From positions 124,001-188,000 of the forward strand of contig OZ025675.1 of the NCBI GenBank assembly GCA_964019335.1: 64,000 nucleotides of DNA, read 5' to 3'. Each line of letters begins with the position of its first letter. The stretch's first letter is position 1. This DNA comes from Diplonema japonicum (taxonomy: Eukaryota; Euglenozoa; Diplonemea; Diplonemida; Diplonemidae). Of this stretch, positions 50,833-59,925 are shown piece after piece. The position numbers and the translations under genes are program-made. The notes beneath the pieces are model-generated. The model saw only the letters and a list, made by a program, of their open reading frames with translations. It did not search any database and was not told the origin of the DNA.

Positions 50833-52033
50833 TACTGTAAAACAAATTAACCACCACAAATCTACCGGAAGATAAAATATCCGGACCGCCGACGGTGATT
50901 TTATCTTCCGGACATTTTTTTGCACTTTTCAAGTGGGTACCAAGCCTGTCCTACGCACTGTCCCCTCCCCCTGTCTGCTGTATGTTTCCCTGGAAAAACT
51001 TATGTTTCTTTTGCAAGAGTCTTAAAAATGGCAAAAATAAGATTTAAAAAAAAAAGGGGGTGAAGAACGTCCTACCTGTCCGTCTTGTTTGCTGCTTTCG
51101 CAGCCTTGGCAGTGTGCCTGACCTCGGCCTCAGCAAGTCTTTGCTGGGTCAAGAAGGGGGGACCATTTCTACCGAAGAAAAAGAAGAAACGGAAAACGAA
51201 GCTTCGTCCACCCAAGAAGCGGCGGAAACCGTACTTGTGTTGCTTCCTCGTTCAGAAGAGGCTTGCGACCCGCAGTAACGGGTGCGACTGGGATCGACCT
51301 TGGAGCATACCAAAGCGGTGTTCCCAGTCTGATATACTAGACGTTGGCACCGTGAAGTTCCTTCGCGCGGTACCAGCCCCTGGGCCGCCGTGGTACCATG
51401 GGTGGCCGCTGAGTACAAACGGCCTATTTTGGCCTTTTCAGCTCATTTACACGGGAAAAACAGAACCAGCTCGCTGCAGGAAATACCCCGGGTCCGTCCC
51501 TCGTGTTGCACCCCCCCCCAAAAGGCTGGAGTTTAACAGCTTCGAAATCTCACTGGGCCACCCAAGAAACGCTTCAGCTCTGGGTAAAACGTGTCTTTCT
51601 CCTGTTGCTATAAACTTATTAATGTTTAGGGGGCTCGGAAAATGAGAAAATAAAAAGCACAAGAACAACCCTAAAGCAAGCACAAGGAGTGGTTCGGTTC
51701 GACAAGTCTGAGGTAGAAGCGAACAATCAGGATCTGAGGTATCTTTTAGTTCTTGGAAAAGTCCGTAATTCAATTCTCTCTGATTTTCGTTTGATTTTTT
51801 CTCTTGCTACAGAAACTAGTTCATCCGTTTTCGGGTCCAGTCCTTTAAAAAAAAAAAAAAAGAAAATATATATGAGTTAAAGGAGGCCGGTGTTGGCGGC
51901 GCCCTGCACAAGAACTGTCTACTTGATTACAGAAGAAAAGGGGGTCCTGGGAAAAAAATGTCCGGAAGAAAAAATAGCCGGACCGCCAGAGCTTCCGGAC
52001 ATTTTATCTTACGGTGATTTTTGTTTTACAGTA
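50833..52033. mobile_element. 1.2-kb TIR element, TACTGTAAAACAAA ends
   Basis: Left end TACTGTAAAACAAA (50833) and right end TTTTGTTTTACAGTA (to 52033). Subterminal arms contain ATCTTCCGGACATTTTTT-type and CCGGACCGCC motifs in inverted order (50867-50921 and 51957-52012). A LINE 3' end has inserted into it at 51873-51948. The open frame at 51085-51645 has no recognisable domain and is not called. Related to 2751-3127. Confidence 0.75.
51873..51948 (-). mobile_element. LINE-type 3' end, GCCG/CGGC variant
   Basis: Plus strand TATATGAGTTAAAGGAGGCC, GGTGTTGGCGGCGCCCTGC and ACAAGAACTGTCTACTTGAT. It shares the 5'-ward sequence CTACTTGATTACAG with the SINE-like copy at 11665-11950. A second copy is at 53613-53650. 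Confidence 0.7.
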
Positions 52034-52500
52034 TTTTAAAATTTAGAAAAAACTCATGATGGCTGAAAGGCCCTCAACTGAATTATTCTCTCTCTTTTTT
52101 TTTTTTCTCCCCCCCCAGAGTGAACAGAAAACTCATTGAGCGTGAATAAGGTGGTGTTTATTTATTAGATTTTTTTTTTTTTTTTTTCTTTTTACTCTCC
52201 TCAGCTCAGTTTTACTTCATTTCAGGTACCATGCCCCAAACGAGGTCGGCAAAAAAAAAAAAAAAGGGTGTCTTTGAGGGAGCCTGCAGTATGTGACAGG
52301 ATCGCCTAACGACAATCAACTCATCTAGTGTTTGATCCCTTCTGTCGTGGTAGTGATACCACCTTAGGCCCGCAGTAGTATCTTATCAGCTTGGGCGTGA
52401 AGCTTGGGGAAAAAAAAAAAAAAAAAAAAAAAAATCAAGTTTTTCACGGTCAAATTTGAAAGGTATCACCAGGTCGGGAATGACCCACTAAACTGAGAGT

Positions 52501-52536
<36 letters not shown>

Positions 52537-53389
52537 TAGTTTGGCGCTTCATTTGTTTGTGCGCACAAGTGGCAAAAAATAGAAGTTCGGCAGTGGTAAG
52601 GGAAACTACTTTTAAGCCGGGGGGGGCGGGGGACGGGGGGGTTTCTTTTCGATTTTCTTTCTTTCTTTCGGAAATCATGTGTTATCTATTTAAATGTTTC
52701 GTAGTGACAGTAAATAATAATAAATACTCCCCTACCTGTGAAATAATTGGGGGGGAGGGTAGGGGGCCGGGGGGTGAATGAGGAGTGAAGGCGAAAAAGA
52801 AATAGAAGAGAGAGCTTTAATTGAATCGTTGGGGGGGGGGGGGGGAAGAAAAGTTTCTTTTTTTTCTTTCTTTCTCGATACTTTTTAATGCAGCATTTCT
52901 TTTGTTTTCTTTCTTTCGTTTCTTCCCCCCCCCCCCCCTTCTTTCCCCTTTTTTCTTTGAATATTACTCACACACTTTAAGCACAAAACAGTTACAAAAA
53001 AAATTAAAAGAAAAAAATTAAAAAAATCTTCTCTTTGAGCAGATAAACCTATTGGCAAAGGAACATGCGTGCAAAACCTTAGAACCCGTTTTCACCAAAA
53101 AAGAGGCCTTTAGCGAAAGGCAGTGCTGCTCATTCCCACAGCCTGTGATATCTGGAACATTTGAGGAGCAGCACGACCTGAAACCTGCAATTCCCATCAC
53201 AGCCGCCTTACCCATAGGCATTTCAAATGAAGAATAAAAAACGGGGGGGGGGGGGAATCATAATTTCGGGTTTCTTTCAGCGAGGCACCTGCCCCCCTGG
53301 TGCCTATTTTTCGCAACGGGTGGGGGGATGGGGGGAGGGTTTACAAAAAAAAAAAAAGAAAATCAGAAAAATAAAAGTAAAAAAAGAGT
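52034..53389. other. Homopolymer-rich stretch
   Basis: A, T and G runs of 15-30 bases, plus the repeat copy at 52265-52355. A 180-base plus-strand block (53052-53237) is open and of normal complexity but has no ATG and no recognised match. No gene called. Confidence 0.5.
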
Positions 53390-53975
53390 CGGCTGATTGT
53401 TTGTGCAAGCCGTTTTCACCTACAGTAGGGGTAAACGGGCAAGCTGCTCTCTACTCTTTTTTGCAATAACAATTCTTTTCAAAAATTTGTTTACTTGTTC
53501 CAGCAAAAAAAAAAAAAAAAAAAAAAAAAGAAAAATTCATTTCCTGGTTTTTTTCCCATCTTAGAGCAAATTCCGGGGATTGGAATTAAAAAAAAAAAAT
53601 ATATATATATATATGAGTTAAAGGAGGCCGGTGTTGGCGGCGCCCTGCTTGAAAAAAAAAAAAAAAATGAGTTAAAGGAAGTCTTTGTGAGACGCCCCCT
53701 TGTTCTCATTTTCTACCTGCACCTATCCCCCCAAAAAAAAATGTTTGTGCACAGCCGGGGTTAACCTGTAGAAGGATAAGCCCAACAATGCTACCACTAC
53801 TCTTTTTAAGCAATAACAATTCATCATCAATATTGTTTTTTCTCGTTCATGCAAAAAGAAAAAAAAAAAAGAAGAAGAAGAACTGGCCGTTGTTTGTACG
53901 TGCCGGGTAAAACCTGGAGAAGTTTTGTAAAACCCGAAACACGTTGCCAATGTTTCCCCTTTTGTTTAGACAAGT
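53390..53975. repeat. Nested repeats: hairpin repeat, two LINE 3' ends, two dispersed repeats
   Basis: In order: GAGTCGGCTGATTGTTTGTG hairpin repeat (53390-53470); a TA-repeat plus GCCG/CGGC LINE 3' end (53600-53650); a second LINE 3' end of the GTCT/AGAC type with ORF-end codons (53669-53733); the TTTGTGCACAGCCGGGG repeat (53741-53835, near-identical to 28975-29070); and the GGTAAAACCTGGAGAAG repeat (53886-53975, near-identical to 11413-11505). The LINE 3' ends share one orientation. Confidence 0.7.
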
Positions 53976-54014
53976 TCTTTTTCAAAAAAAAAAAAAGAAG
54001 AAAACAAAATAAAT

Positions 54015-54115
54015 ATGAATTCTCATCAGCAGCGGTTAGTTGGTGGTCTTGCCGGCCTTCTCCCAGCCTGGCCGCTTTTCCCCTTCTTTCTCTTGCCCAT
54101 TGTCCTTTCAAAAAA
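54015..54115 (-). mobile_element. LINE ORF-end fragment
   Basis: GGTGGTCTTGCCGGCCTTCT and the following bases match the basic C-terminal codons of the LINE ORF (compare 32375-32450 and 56585-56660). No hairpin is attached. Confidence 0.55.
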
Positions 54116-54691
54116 GGGAAAAAAAAAGGGACGTTTTCTTTTGTTACTTCTCTCCTGCTGGAGAATTAGGAGCCACAATTGTTGCATTTTCGAATACCGG
54201 ATTTGTACTTATATTGTTATGTGAAAAGAAATTTGAAAAAGGTACATAATATTTACAGAACACAAGAAGCCATGGAGCGACATGTTTCATTCAGAGTATA
54301 GGGTTGGATTTTTTTAAATAATTATTTATGTTGGAACTGCTTTAAGGTGGTAAATAAGTAGGAAAACGTGACTTTGATTTTAGTGGAGCCTGTCCTGGGG
54401 GGGGGGATCAGGTTTTTTGTATTGTTCTGTAAAAAGCCCCAAGTTGGGTCCAAAATCCGAAAAGGGTACATAATTTATACAGCACACTAAATCCCCAGAC
54501 CATTATTAAAACTGAACAATATAAATACAAATCCGGTATAAAAAAAAAAAAAAAAAAGCTTTGGAAGACTATTCGTCTTTAGTTCTTATCTCTCGCATGA
54601 TTTCTTTCTTTATTTCCTTCTTTCTTCTTGAAATATTGCCAGAAGGTCTAGAATCCGTGTAGGCTAATTACAAAAAAAAAAATACTAAAAT

Positions 54692-54957
54692 AAAATGGGG
54701 CTTTGATTGCAACACTTTAAGCGCGCAACGAAGCACGAACTACCTACTTATAACAGGGGGCGCTCCTCGGCCGAGCAGTAGCTTCTTCTGCGTTCCGCGT
54801 CGTGTCCTTAATGCGTGCGGTGTGCTCAACCCCAGCCGGGACGTCCCGGGTAACCAAGATTCTGCGCTCGTGCAGTTTGCTGCCTGTTCCCTGAGCATCT
54901 GCGTTACGTTCTTCCACTCGGGTGCTACCGGTGATGACCGACGAGGAGGTCATGTTA
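54692..54957 (-). repeat. SINE-like element, copy 2
   Basis: About 90 percent like 11665-11950 in the same order: GGGGCTTTGATTGCAACACT, GGGGGCGCTCCTCGGCCGAG, AACCCCAGCCGGGACGTCCC and CCGGTGATGACCGACGAGGA. The same minus-strand A-box-like GGTAGCACCCGAGTGG is present. The copy ends at CATGTTATCCCC, as copy 1 nearly does. Confidence 0.65.
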
Positions 54958-55114
54958 TCCCCGCGACCTAAAAAAAAAAAAAAAAAAAAAAAAAAACTAC
55001 TTACAGGATTCAGGAAACCGTAAGGCAGGGACTTATGTTTTTCTTTCTCATTTTCTTTTTCCTTTTGTTCACGACTTAACAAATCCTTTGTCTTTGGAAA
55101 TACGTTTAAAGAGG

Positions 55115-55645
55115 GGGGGGGGGGGGGGGGGGGCCTTTTTGCCCTTTTTCAGGCTCTTCGCCAAGGCATTTTGGGCCCTTAAAAAAACTTTAACCACCCT
55201 AAAAGTGCCCACAAATCACCCAAATCCCCGTTTCCCGATGGTTTCCGGCCCCAAAAGTGCCCAGAATCATGTTCTAATTTTGGGCCCAAAATTAGAACAT
55301 GATTCTGGGCACTTCTGGGGCCGGAAACCATCGGGAAACGGGGGTTTGGGTGATTTGTGGGCACTTTTGGGGTGGTTAAAGTTTTTTTAAGGGCCCAAAA
55401 TGCCCTTGGCGAAGAGCCTGAAAAAGGGCAAATAACGACCCCCTTATGACCCCCCCAGGGCTATGCTGGCAGGAAACGTGGAAACGTTTCCGTTTCCGTT
55501 CCCGTTTCCATACTTTTCAAAATTCTTATGGAAACGCGTTTCCTTCTTAAGGAAACATAAGGAAACGTTTCCGTTTCCGTTTCCGTTTCCCTTTTTTCAA
55601 AAAATGCATGGAAACGCGTTTCCATGCCAGCATAGCCCTAGGGGG
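55115..55645. mobile_element. Foldback element with 300-bp palindrome and GGAAAC hairpin unit
   Basis: Bases about 55136-55433 form a nearly perfect palindrome centred on GGGCCC at 55282-55287, with one-base indels only. Both strands therefore encode the same peptide. To its right lies a 187-base hairpin unit (55455-55641) bounded by CAGGGCTATGCTGGCA and its inverse TGCCAGCATAGCCCT, filled with GTTTCC/GGAAAC hexamers. G runs flank both sides. It matches 588-1170. The left hairpin unit is missing. Confidence 0.85.
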
Positions 55646-55904
55646 GGGGGGGGGGTCCCGTATATTTCTTTTATCAGAAGAACTCCTTTTCCCCCTTTTG
55701 TTTTTTCAAAGACTCGTTCTTGCAAAAAAAAAAAAAATAATTCTTTTTTTTTTTCTCCTCCTTTCTTTTTGTGACAAATAAATTTGCCGTGAAAAGAATT
55801 CCAAGTGAGTGTCAGAGAAGACGTTAGTCTCTACTGAAAATCATGTACTTTGTTTCAGTTTGGGACTTCTTTTTTCATTTGCACGGTATATACATATATA
55901 TAAA

Positions 55905-55945
55905 TATGAGTTAAAGGGGATCCTTGCGAGACCCCCTTGTTCTCA
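55905..55945 (-). mobile_element. Solo LINE 3' hairpin (GGGTC/GATCC variant)
   Basis: Plus strand AATATGAGTTAAAGGGGATC then CTTGCGAGACCCCCTTGTTC, preceded by a TATA tract. The outer arms match other copies and the inner stem has changed on both sides. Confidence 0.6.
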
Positions 55946-56084
55946 TTCACTACTATATAAGCAGCTATGATTGCTAGAATAGAAAAAAAGTGAAGAAAAA
56001 AAAACTAAGGCTGACGTTCCACATCGCGCTGTCCTCTTTACAAAAGAAAAAAAAAAAGCAAAATATATAAGAGATGGAGGCGCA

Positions 56085-56235
56085 CCTCGTCCGAGCTCTA
56101 GCTTCTGCATTCCGCTTTGTGTCCTTAATGCGTGCGGTGCTAACCCAGGGATGACCAAGATTCCAGAAGCTATTCCCATTCTTCCACTCGGGCGCCGGTG
56201 ATGACCGACGAGGAGGTCAACAGCGAACAACCACC
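56085..56235 (-). repeat. SINE-like element, copy 3 (internally deleted)
   Basis: Short version with GCGCACCTCGTCCGAGCT, CCTTAATGCGTGCGGTG, TAACCCAGGGATGACC and CGGTGATGACCGACGAGGAG. Same orientation as the other copies. Confidence 0.6.
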
Positions 56236-56505
56236 AGGAGACACAAAAAAAAAAAATGAAATAGCCGATGTCACTCTTAGCTTCTGCGCAATGGGTTACA
56301 AAACCGTTGTTACCAATAAAGAGTTTATTTGTATAACGCATAACACTGCTGACATTCTGTTTTTTTTTTTTTTTTTATCTGTTCATCATAAAAGGGGTGG
56401 TGTGGAATGTGTTGCAAGCGAAAAAAAAAGCTTCTGCGGGTTTTCTAGCCCGCTTCGTCCTATTGGTTAAAAGAAAAAAATACAAAAAAAAAAAAAATAT
56501 ATATA

Positions 56506-57445
56506 TGAGTTAAAGGAAGTCTTTGTGAGACGCCCCCTTGTTCTCATGCTCTACCTGCACCTATCCCCCTTCAGCAGCGGTTTCTCCTTCTTCGGTGGTC
56601 GTGCCGGCCTCCTCCCCAGCTTGGCTACTTTTTCCCTTCTTTCCTTTGCCCATTGCTTCCCCAGCTCCTCCAGGTCGTACTTGGTCTTCGTTGATGCAAA
56701 GATTGCTCTTCTACTCCACCCGATCACCGCCTTCGTCCCTCCGATTGATCGCAGCGTATGTACTCTCTTGCATGGTTCAGCAGGGAAGGCCCTCCTTCCT
56801 TTCACCTTCTTCTGCAGTCTCCCTAGTTCCCATGTGTTCCACACCTTCTTCATCACCGTGTGCAGTCTCCTGGCCTTCTGTCGCACCTCTGCCAACTCCC
56901 CTAGCTTCCCTCCAAGGGATTTCTGGGTCACGTTTTCGAAATCCAGCGCCAGCTCCACCGTCGACACTGCCGTGCTTCTGTTCCCTCCATACCAGCGCAG
57001 CTGCTTGAGCCATTTCAGCACCGGCTTCGTGTACTCCTTCAGGGTGTTGCCGGTCTGCAGCCTCGCGAACTCCTCCTCTGTTGGTGCTGGGTGTGCCTCC
57101 CCCTCCGTGATCTCCAGCCATTGGTGTGTCCGGTAGATCTGCTGCCTCTTTGCCTGCAAGGCTGCGTCGCGTTCCCCCACCACAGCCAGCAGGTAACGCT
57201 GGGTCTTCTCGAGCCTGTCCTTGTCCTCCTTGGCCGCTTTCCCTCGGGAGGATGCCATGGAGCCTCATGCATGGTTCTAGGCCTGTTCGTGTCGTGCCTG
57301 CATGTGCCTCCCGTTGCCTTACTTCGACAGCCAGTTCGCACTCCCACAGTGCATGCTCCAGGATGTTGGATACCTGTTGCATCTGACCGCATACGTCGCA
57401 GCGTGCCGTTGCGGGTTCGTCCTGCTGCCTCTGCTCCGCCAGCAA
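56506..57445 (-). mobile_element. LINE 3' segment with complete 3' end
   Basis: The longest 3' copy. On the minus strand a frame with CDVCGQMQQVSNILEHALWEC (zinc-binding-like) and LHGILPRE shifts frame near 57260 into a 230-residue ORF end (QRYLLAVVGERDAALQ, THQWLEITEGEAHPAPTEE, RRAFPAEPCKRVHTLR) stopping at TAG 56551. Then come about 45 bases: the ATGAG...CTCAT hairpin and a TA repeat. It matches the C-terminal part of the RT relic at 34183-35690. It lies just 3' of the receptor gene at 57511. Confidence 0.85.
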
Positions 57446-57468
57446 AAAAACGAAAGCAAAAAAACGAA

Positions 57469-57506
<38 letters not shown>

Positions 57507-57510
57507 CCCT

Positions 57511-59925
57511 TCACCAGGTAGCAGACTGGGTGAAGGTCATCACCGAACGCCCCATCCGAATATTGCTCACAGCCCATTCCTGTACGTCATAAGGTTCTAT
57601 AATAGGACCTATCACTGGCTTTGTTTTTGGATCTGACAGGATCTGTTCAAGAGCTTCGCCCACAGGATCGTTAACCTCGGCACCTTCCAGCTGGTACATC
57701 CACTCCTCCTCGTTTAGTTCGATACTCCTCCCAAGCTCGTAAAGGAGCATTGTTTTCTTCACCCCGACGACCTTAAGCAAGGTGACGGCAAGGACTTTAA
57801 ACCTACCGAAAACGCCCTCTACGACAGCCTTTGGTGCCAAGGCAGTGGGTCTCATGAGCGATTTGCAAACAATATCCGCAGCGGCTGAGATACCTTTCAA
57901 CTCCAACAGAGCAGAGCCTCTCATCCCGAAACCCTTTTGTGTAGCAGACCCGAGGTTTCCAACAAGGAATGTCCCATGGGATACCGCTAAGGCAGGCTTT
58001 GCTATCTGTGTTACTCTAGGTGAGTCGGTCATCGCTTCACAGAAGGCGACGGCGCGGATCATGGACTCAGAGCAGCGGCTCCCCACATTCCATGTAAGGG
58101 TGAAGACGAGAGGTTCGGATACAGAGAACCCATGAGCGAGCCCTCTTGTTGCCTGTGCCGCCTCTTGCATCACCTCGACAAGTGTTCCAAAATTGTCCGG
58201 ATAGCCACTGTCACCCATGCATGCTGCGTAAGACAGCCTCACCACAGTGCCTCTGCAGTTCTGCAGCTGCATCGAGAGATTCTGACCTGCTGCTGGTGTT
58301 GCAACCGTTTTCGTCCTCGACCGAGTGTATGTGTCAATACTTGAGTTTTCCGTGCTCAGTTTGCCTTCGCTCACTTCCTCGTCAGTCTCGTTAACGAATA
58401 AAGTGCCAGGGAGGAAGGCCTTGTACTCCCTCAGGCCCTTGATCGCCATGAGTAACCCATCAGTGACACGGGCCACCTCCTGCACCATTATAGGTTTGTA
58501 CATCGACTTCATGTGTGTTTCTGCGCCGTCGAGATCCATCGTCTCAAGAAACCTGTTCCCAACAACAAGCTTCTCAAGTGGACGGGCGATCAGGGTCACC
58601 TCCAAAGCAGCAATGATAAGGTCGACCACGAAGATCACAACAGAGGCGATGATGAGCTGCACCAGTGCCGCGTACACCTTGTCGTTCACAGAGGACACGG
58701 AACGCATCCAGAGAAGCTCGAAAGTGGTGTCAGAGGCGGTGTAGACATGGGTGAGACGCAGGAAGTACTCCCCGCCGTCCAGCGATGTGTCAACGAAGTA
58801 GTCCTTCTTGTACAATGGGGTGGTCTTGTTCACATCAGAAGCAGCGAAGTACTCCCCGTACCGGATGTGGGTACGCATGTTTGTGGAGGAAAGATCTGCG
58901 GTGAAGAAGGTCCCTCGGGGTCGGACCTTGGAAGCATTCACAGCACTGGAAACAGTGGGGCCAAGTTCATTGGGGTGCAGGAGGCAGTCTGATCCTTGCA
59001 AATTAATGCAGTTGAAGCATCTCGTGTAACATTCGAACTTGATGGCAGGCCCAGTGTAAATGGTGTGCGCGAAGATCTTCCCAGCAGCTGAGTCGAGTGC
59101 CACAAGTTCTGTGTTCTCTGTTTCGAACTCACGGACAACAGTCGTCCACGGACGGTAGTTGAAAAAGTTCACTAAAACGATCTCATACCCTTGCAGCCAA
59201 GGGAGTGTGTGCCTGATGCGGTACTCGGTGTAGGCATAAGGGGACCCGTCCACAGCATTCCAGAAAAAGGTTGGGGACCACGATCCCTCGTAGGGCATTG
59301 TTCGCATCCAGCTCACCCAATGTTCTGTGTCCTCCTCCCACACTTGACGATACACATCAGGGGCAAAGACACCTGTGTCGTTGTCCAGCGCCACGAACTC
59401 TCTGATCCACTCCACCCCACCAGTTGAGTTCCTGACACCGTAGGAGTCTCCATGGAGCCAGTACTTGGCATCATCGCCATTGGAGGCAACGACAGGGTCG
59501 TACCACACGTACTGCCTCCCGAACCACTCAGGGTCACTCCAAGGTGCAGCACACGTCGCGCACGAGGGGTCGTACTGCTTCGCGAGGTAGTACCCGCCTC
59601 CATAGCCCCACTCTGTGGAACGGAGTGCTGCAAAGTACTGTGCAGCGTAGGTGATACGTATGCTGTCCAGCCCCAGCGAGATGTTCATGGCATCCGCTCT
59701 GTTGAAGAGGAGGACTGCCTCGCGTGAGCCAGCCACCACATCGTCCAGCATCCCTGCCAGCCGAAGCCCTGCACTCTTCGACGCCGCTGCACTGTTGTCG
59801 TCCACAGCAGAGCGAAGGACCGAGATACTCTCCGCGTACAGTAGATACCCTGCCAGGAGGGAGATGAAGGTGGACACAATCGTTGAGACAGAAATGATCA
59901 GCTTCGATGGGACGTGGACCGGCAT
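57511..59925 (-). CDS. Cache-like receptor with only a degenerate cyclase domain (804 aa)
   Basis: MPVHVPSKLIIS start, membrane segment, and a Cache-like ectodomain almost identical to those of 35823 and 45135. Then a second membrane segment and HAMP-like linker LREYKAFLPGTLF. A hinge with a Ser/Thr-rich stretch leads to a degenerate cyclase-like domain that is clearly diverged from the other two silent receptors (GTLVEVMQEAAQATRGLAHG, VFTLTWNVGSRC, GTFLVGNLGS). The tail is EEWMYQLEGAEVND. No metal-binding motifs are present. Fourteen in-frame codons upstream are purine-rich leader. Likely a non-catalytic member of the cyclase receptor set. Confidence 0.87.
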   Translation of the reverse strand: MPVHVPSKLIISVSTIVSTFISLLAGYLLYAESISVLRSAVDDNSAAASKSAGLRLAGMLDDVVAGSREAVLLFNRADAMNISLGLDSIRITYAAQYFAALRSTEWGYGGGYYLAKQYDPSCATCAAPWSDPEWFGRQYVWYDPVVASNGDDAKYWLHGDSYGVRNSTGGVEWIREFVALDNDTGVFAPDVYRQVWEEDTEHWVSWMRTMPYEGSWSPTFFWNAVDGSPYAYTEYRIRHTLPWLQGYEIVLVNFFNYRPWTTVVREFETENTELVALDSAAGKIFAHTIYTGPAIKFECYTRCFNCINLQGSDCLLHPNELGPTVSSAVNASKVRPRGTFFTADLSSTNMRTHIRYGEYFAASDVNKTTPLYKKDYFVDTSLDGGEYFLRLTHVYTASDTTFELLWMRSVSSVNDKVYAALVQLIIASVVIFVVDLIIAALEVTLIARPLEKLVVGNRFLETMDLDGAETHMKSMYKPIMVQEVARVTDGLLMAIKGLREYKAFLPGTLFVNETDEEVSEGKLSTENSSIDTYTRSRTKTVATPAAGQNLSMQLQNCRGTVVRLSYAACMGDSGYPDNFGTLVEVMQEAAQATRGLAHGFSVSEPLVFTLTWNVGSRCSESMIRAVAFCEAMTDSPRVTQIAKPALAVSHGTFLVGNLGSATQKGFGMRGSALLELKGISAAADIVCKSLMRPTALAPKAVVEGVFGRFKVLAVTLLKVVGVKKTMLLYELGRSIELNEEEWMYQLEGAEVNDPVGEALEQILSDPKTKPVIGPIIEPYDVQEWAVSNIRMGRSVMTFTQSATW

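Noticed and set aside
51085-51645. 186-codon plus-strand open frame with a signal-like start
   Set aside because: Low-complexity Lys-rich middle, no domain, lies inside a TIR element and on the strand opposite to all genes.
53052-53237. 61-codon plus-strand open frame of normal complexity
   Set aside because: No ATG, no recognised domain and no second copy; too short to call.
55088-55390. Open frames on both strands giving the same peptide
   Set aside because: A consequence of the palindrome, not a gene.
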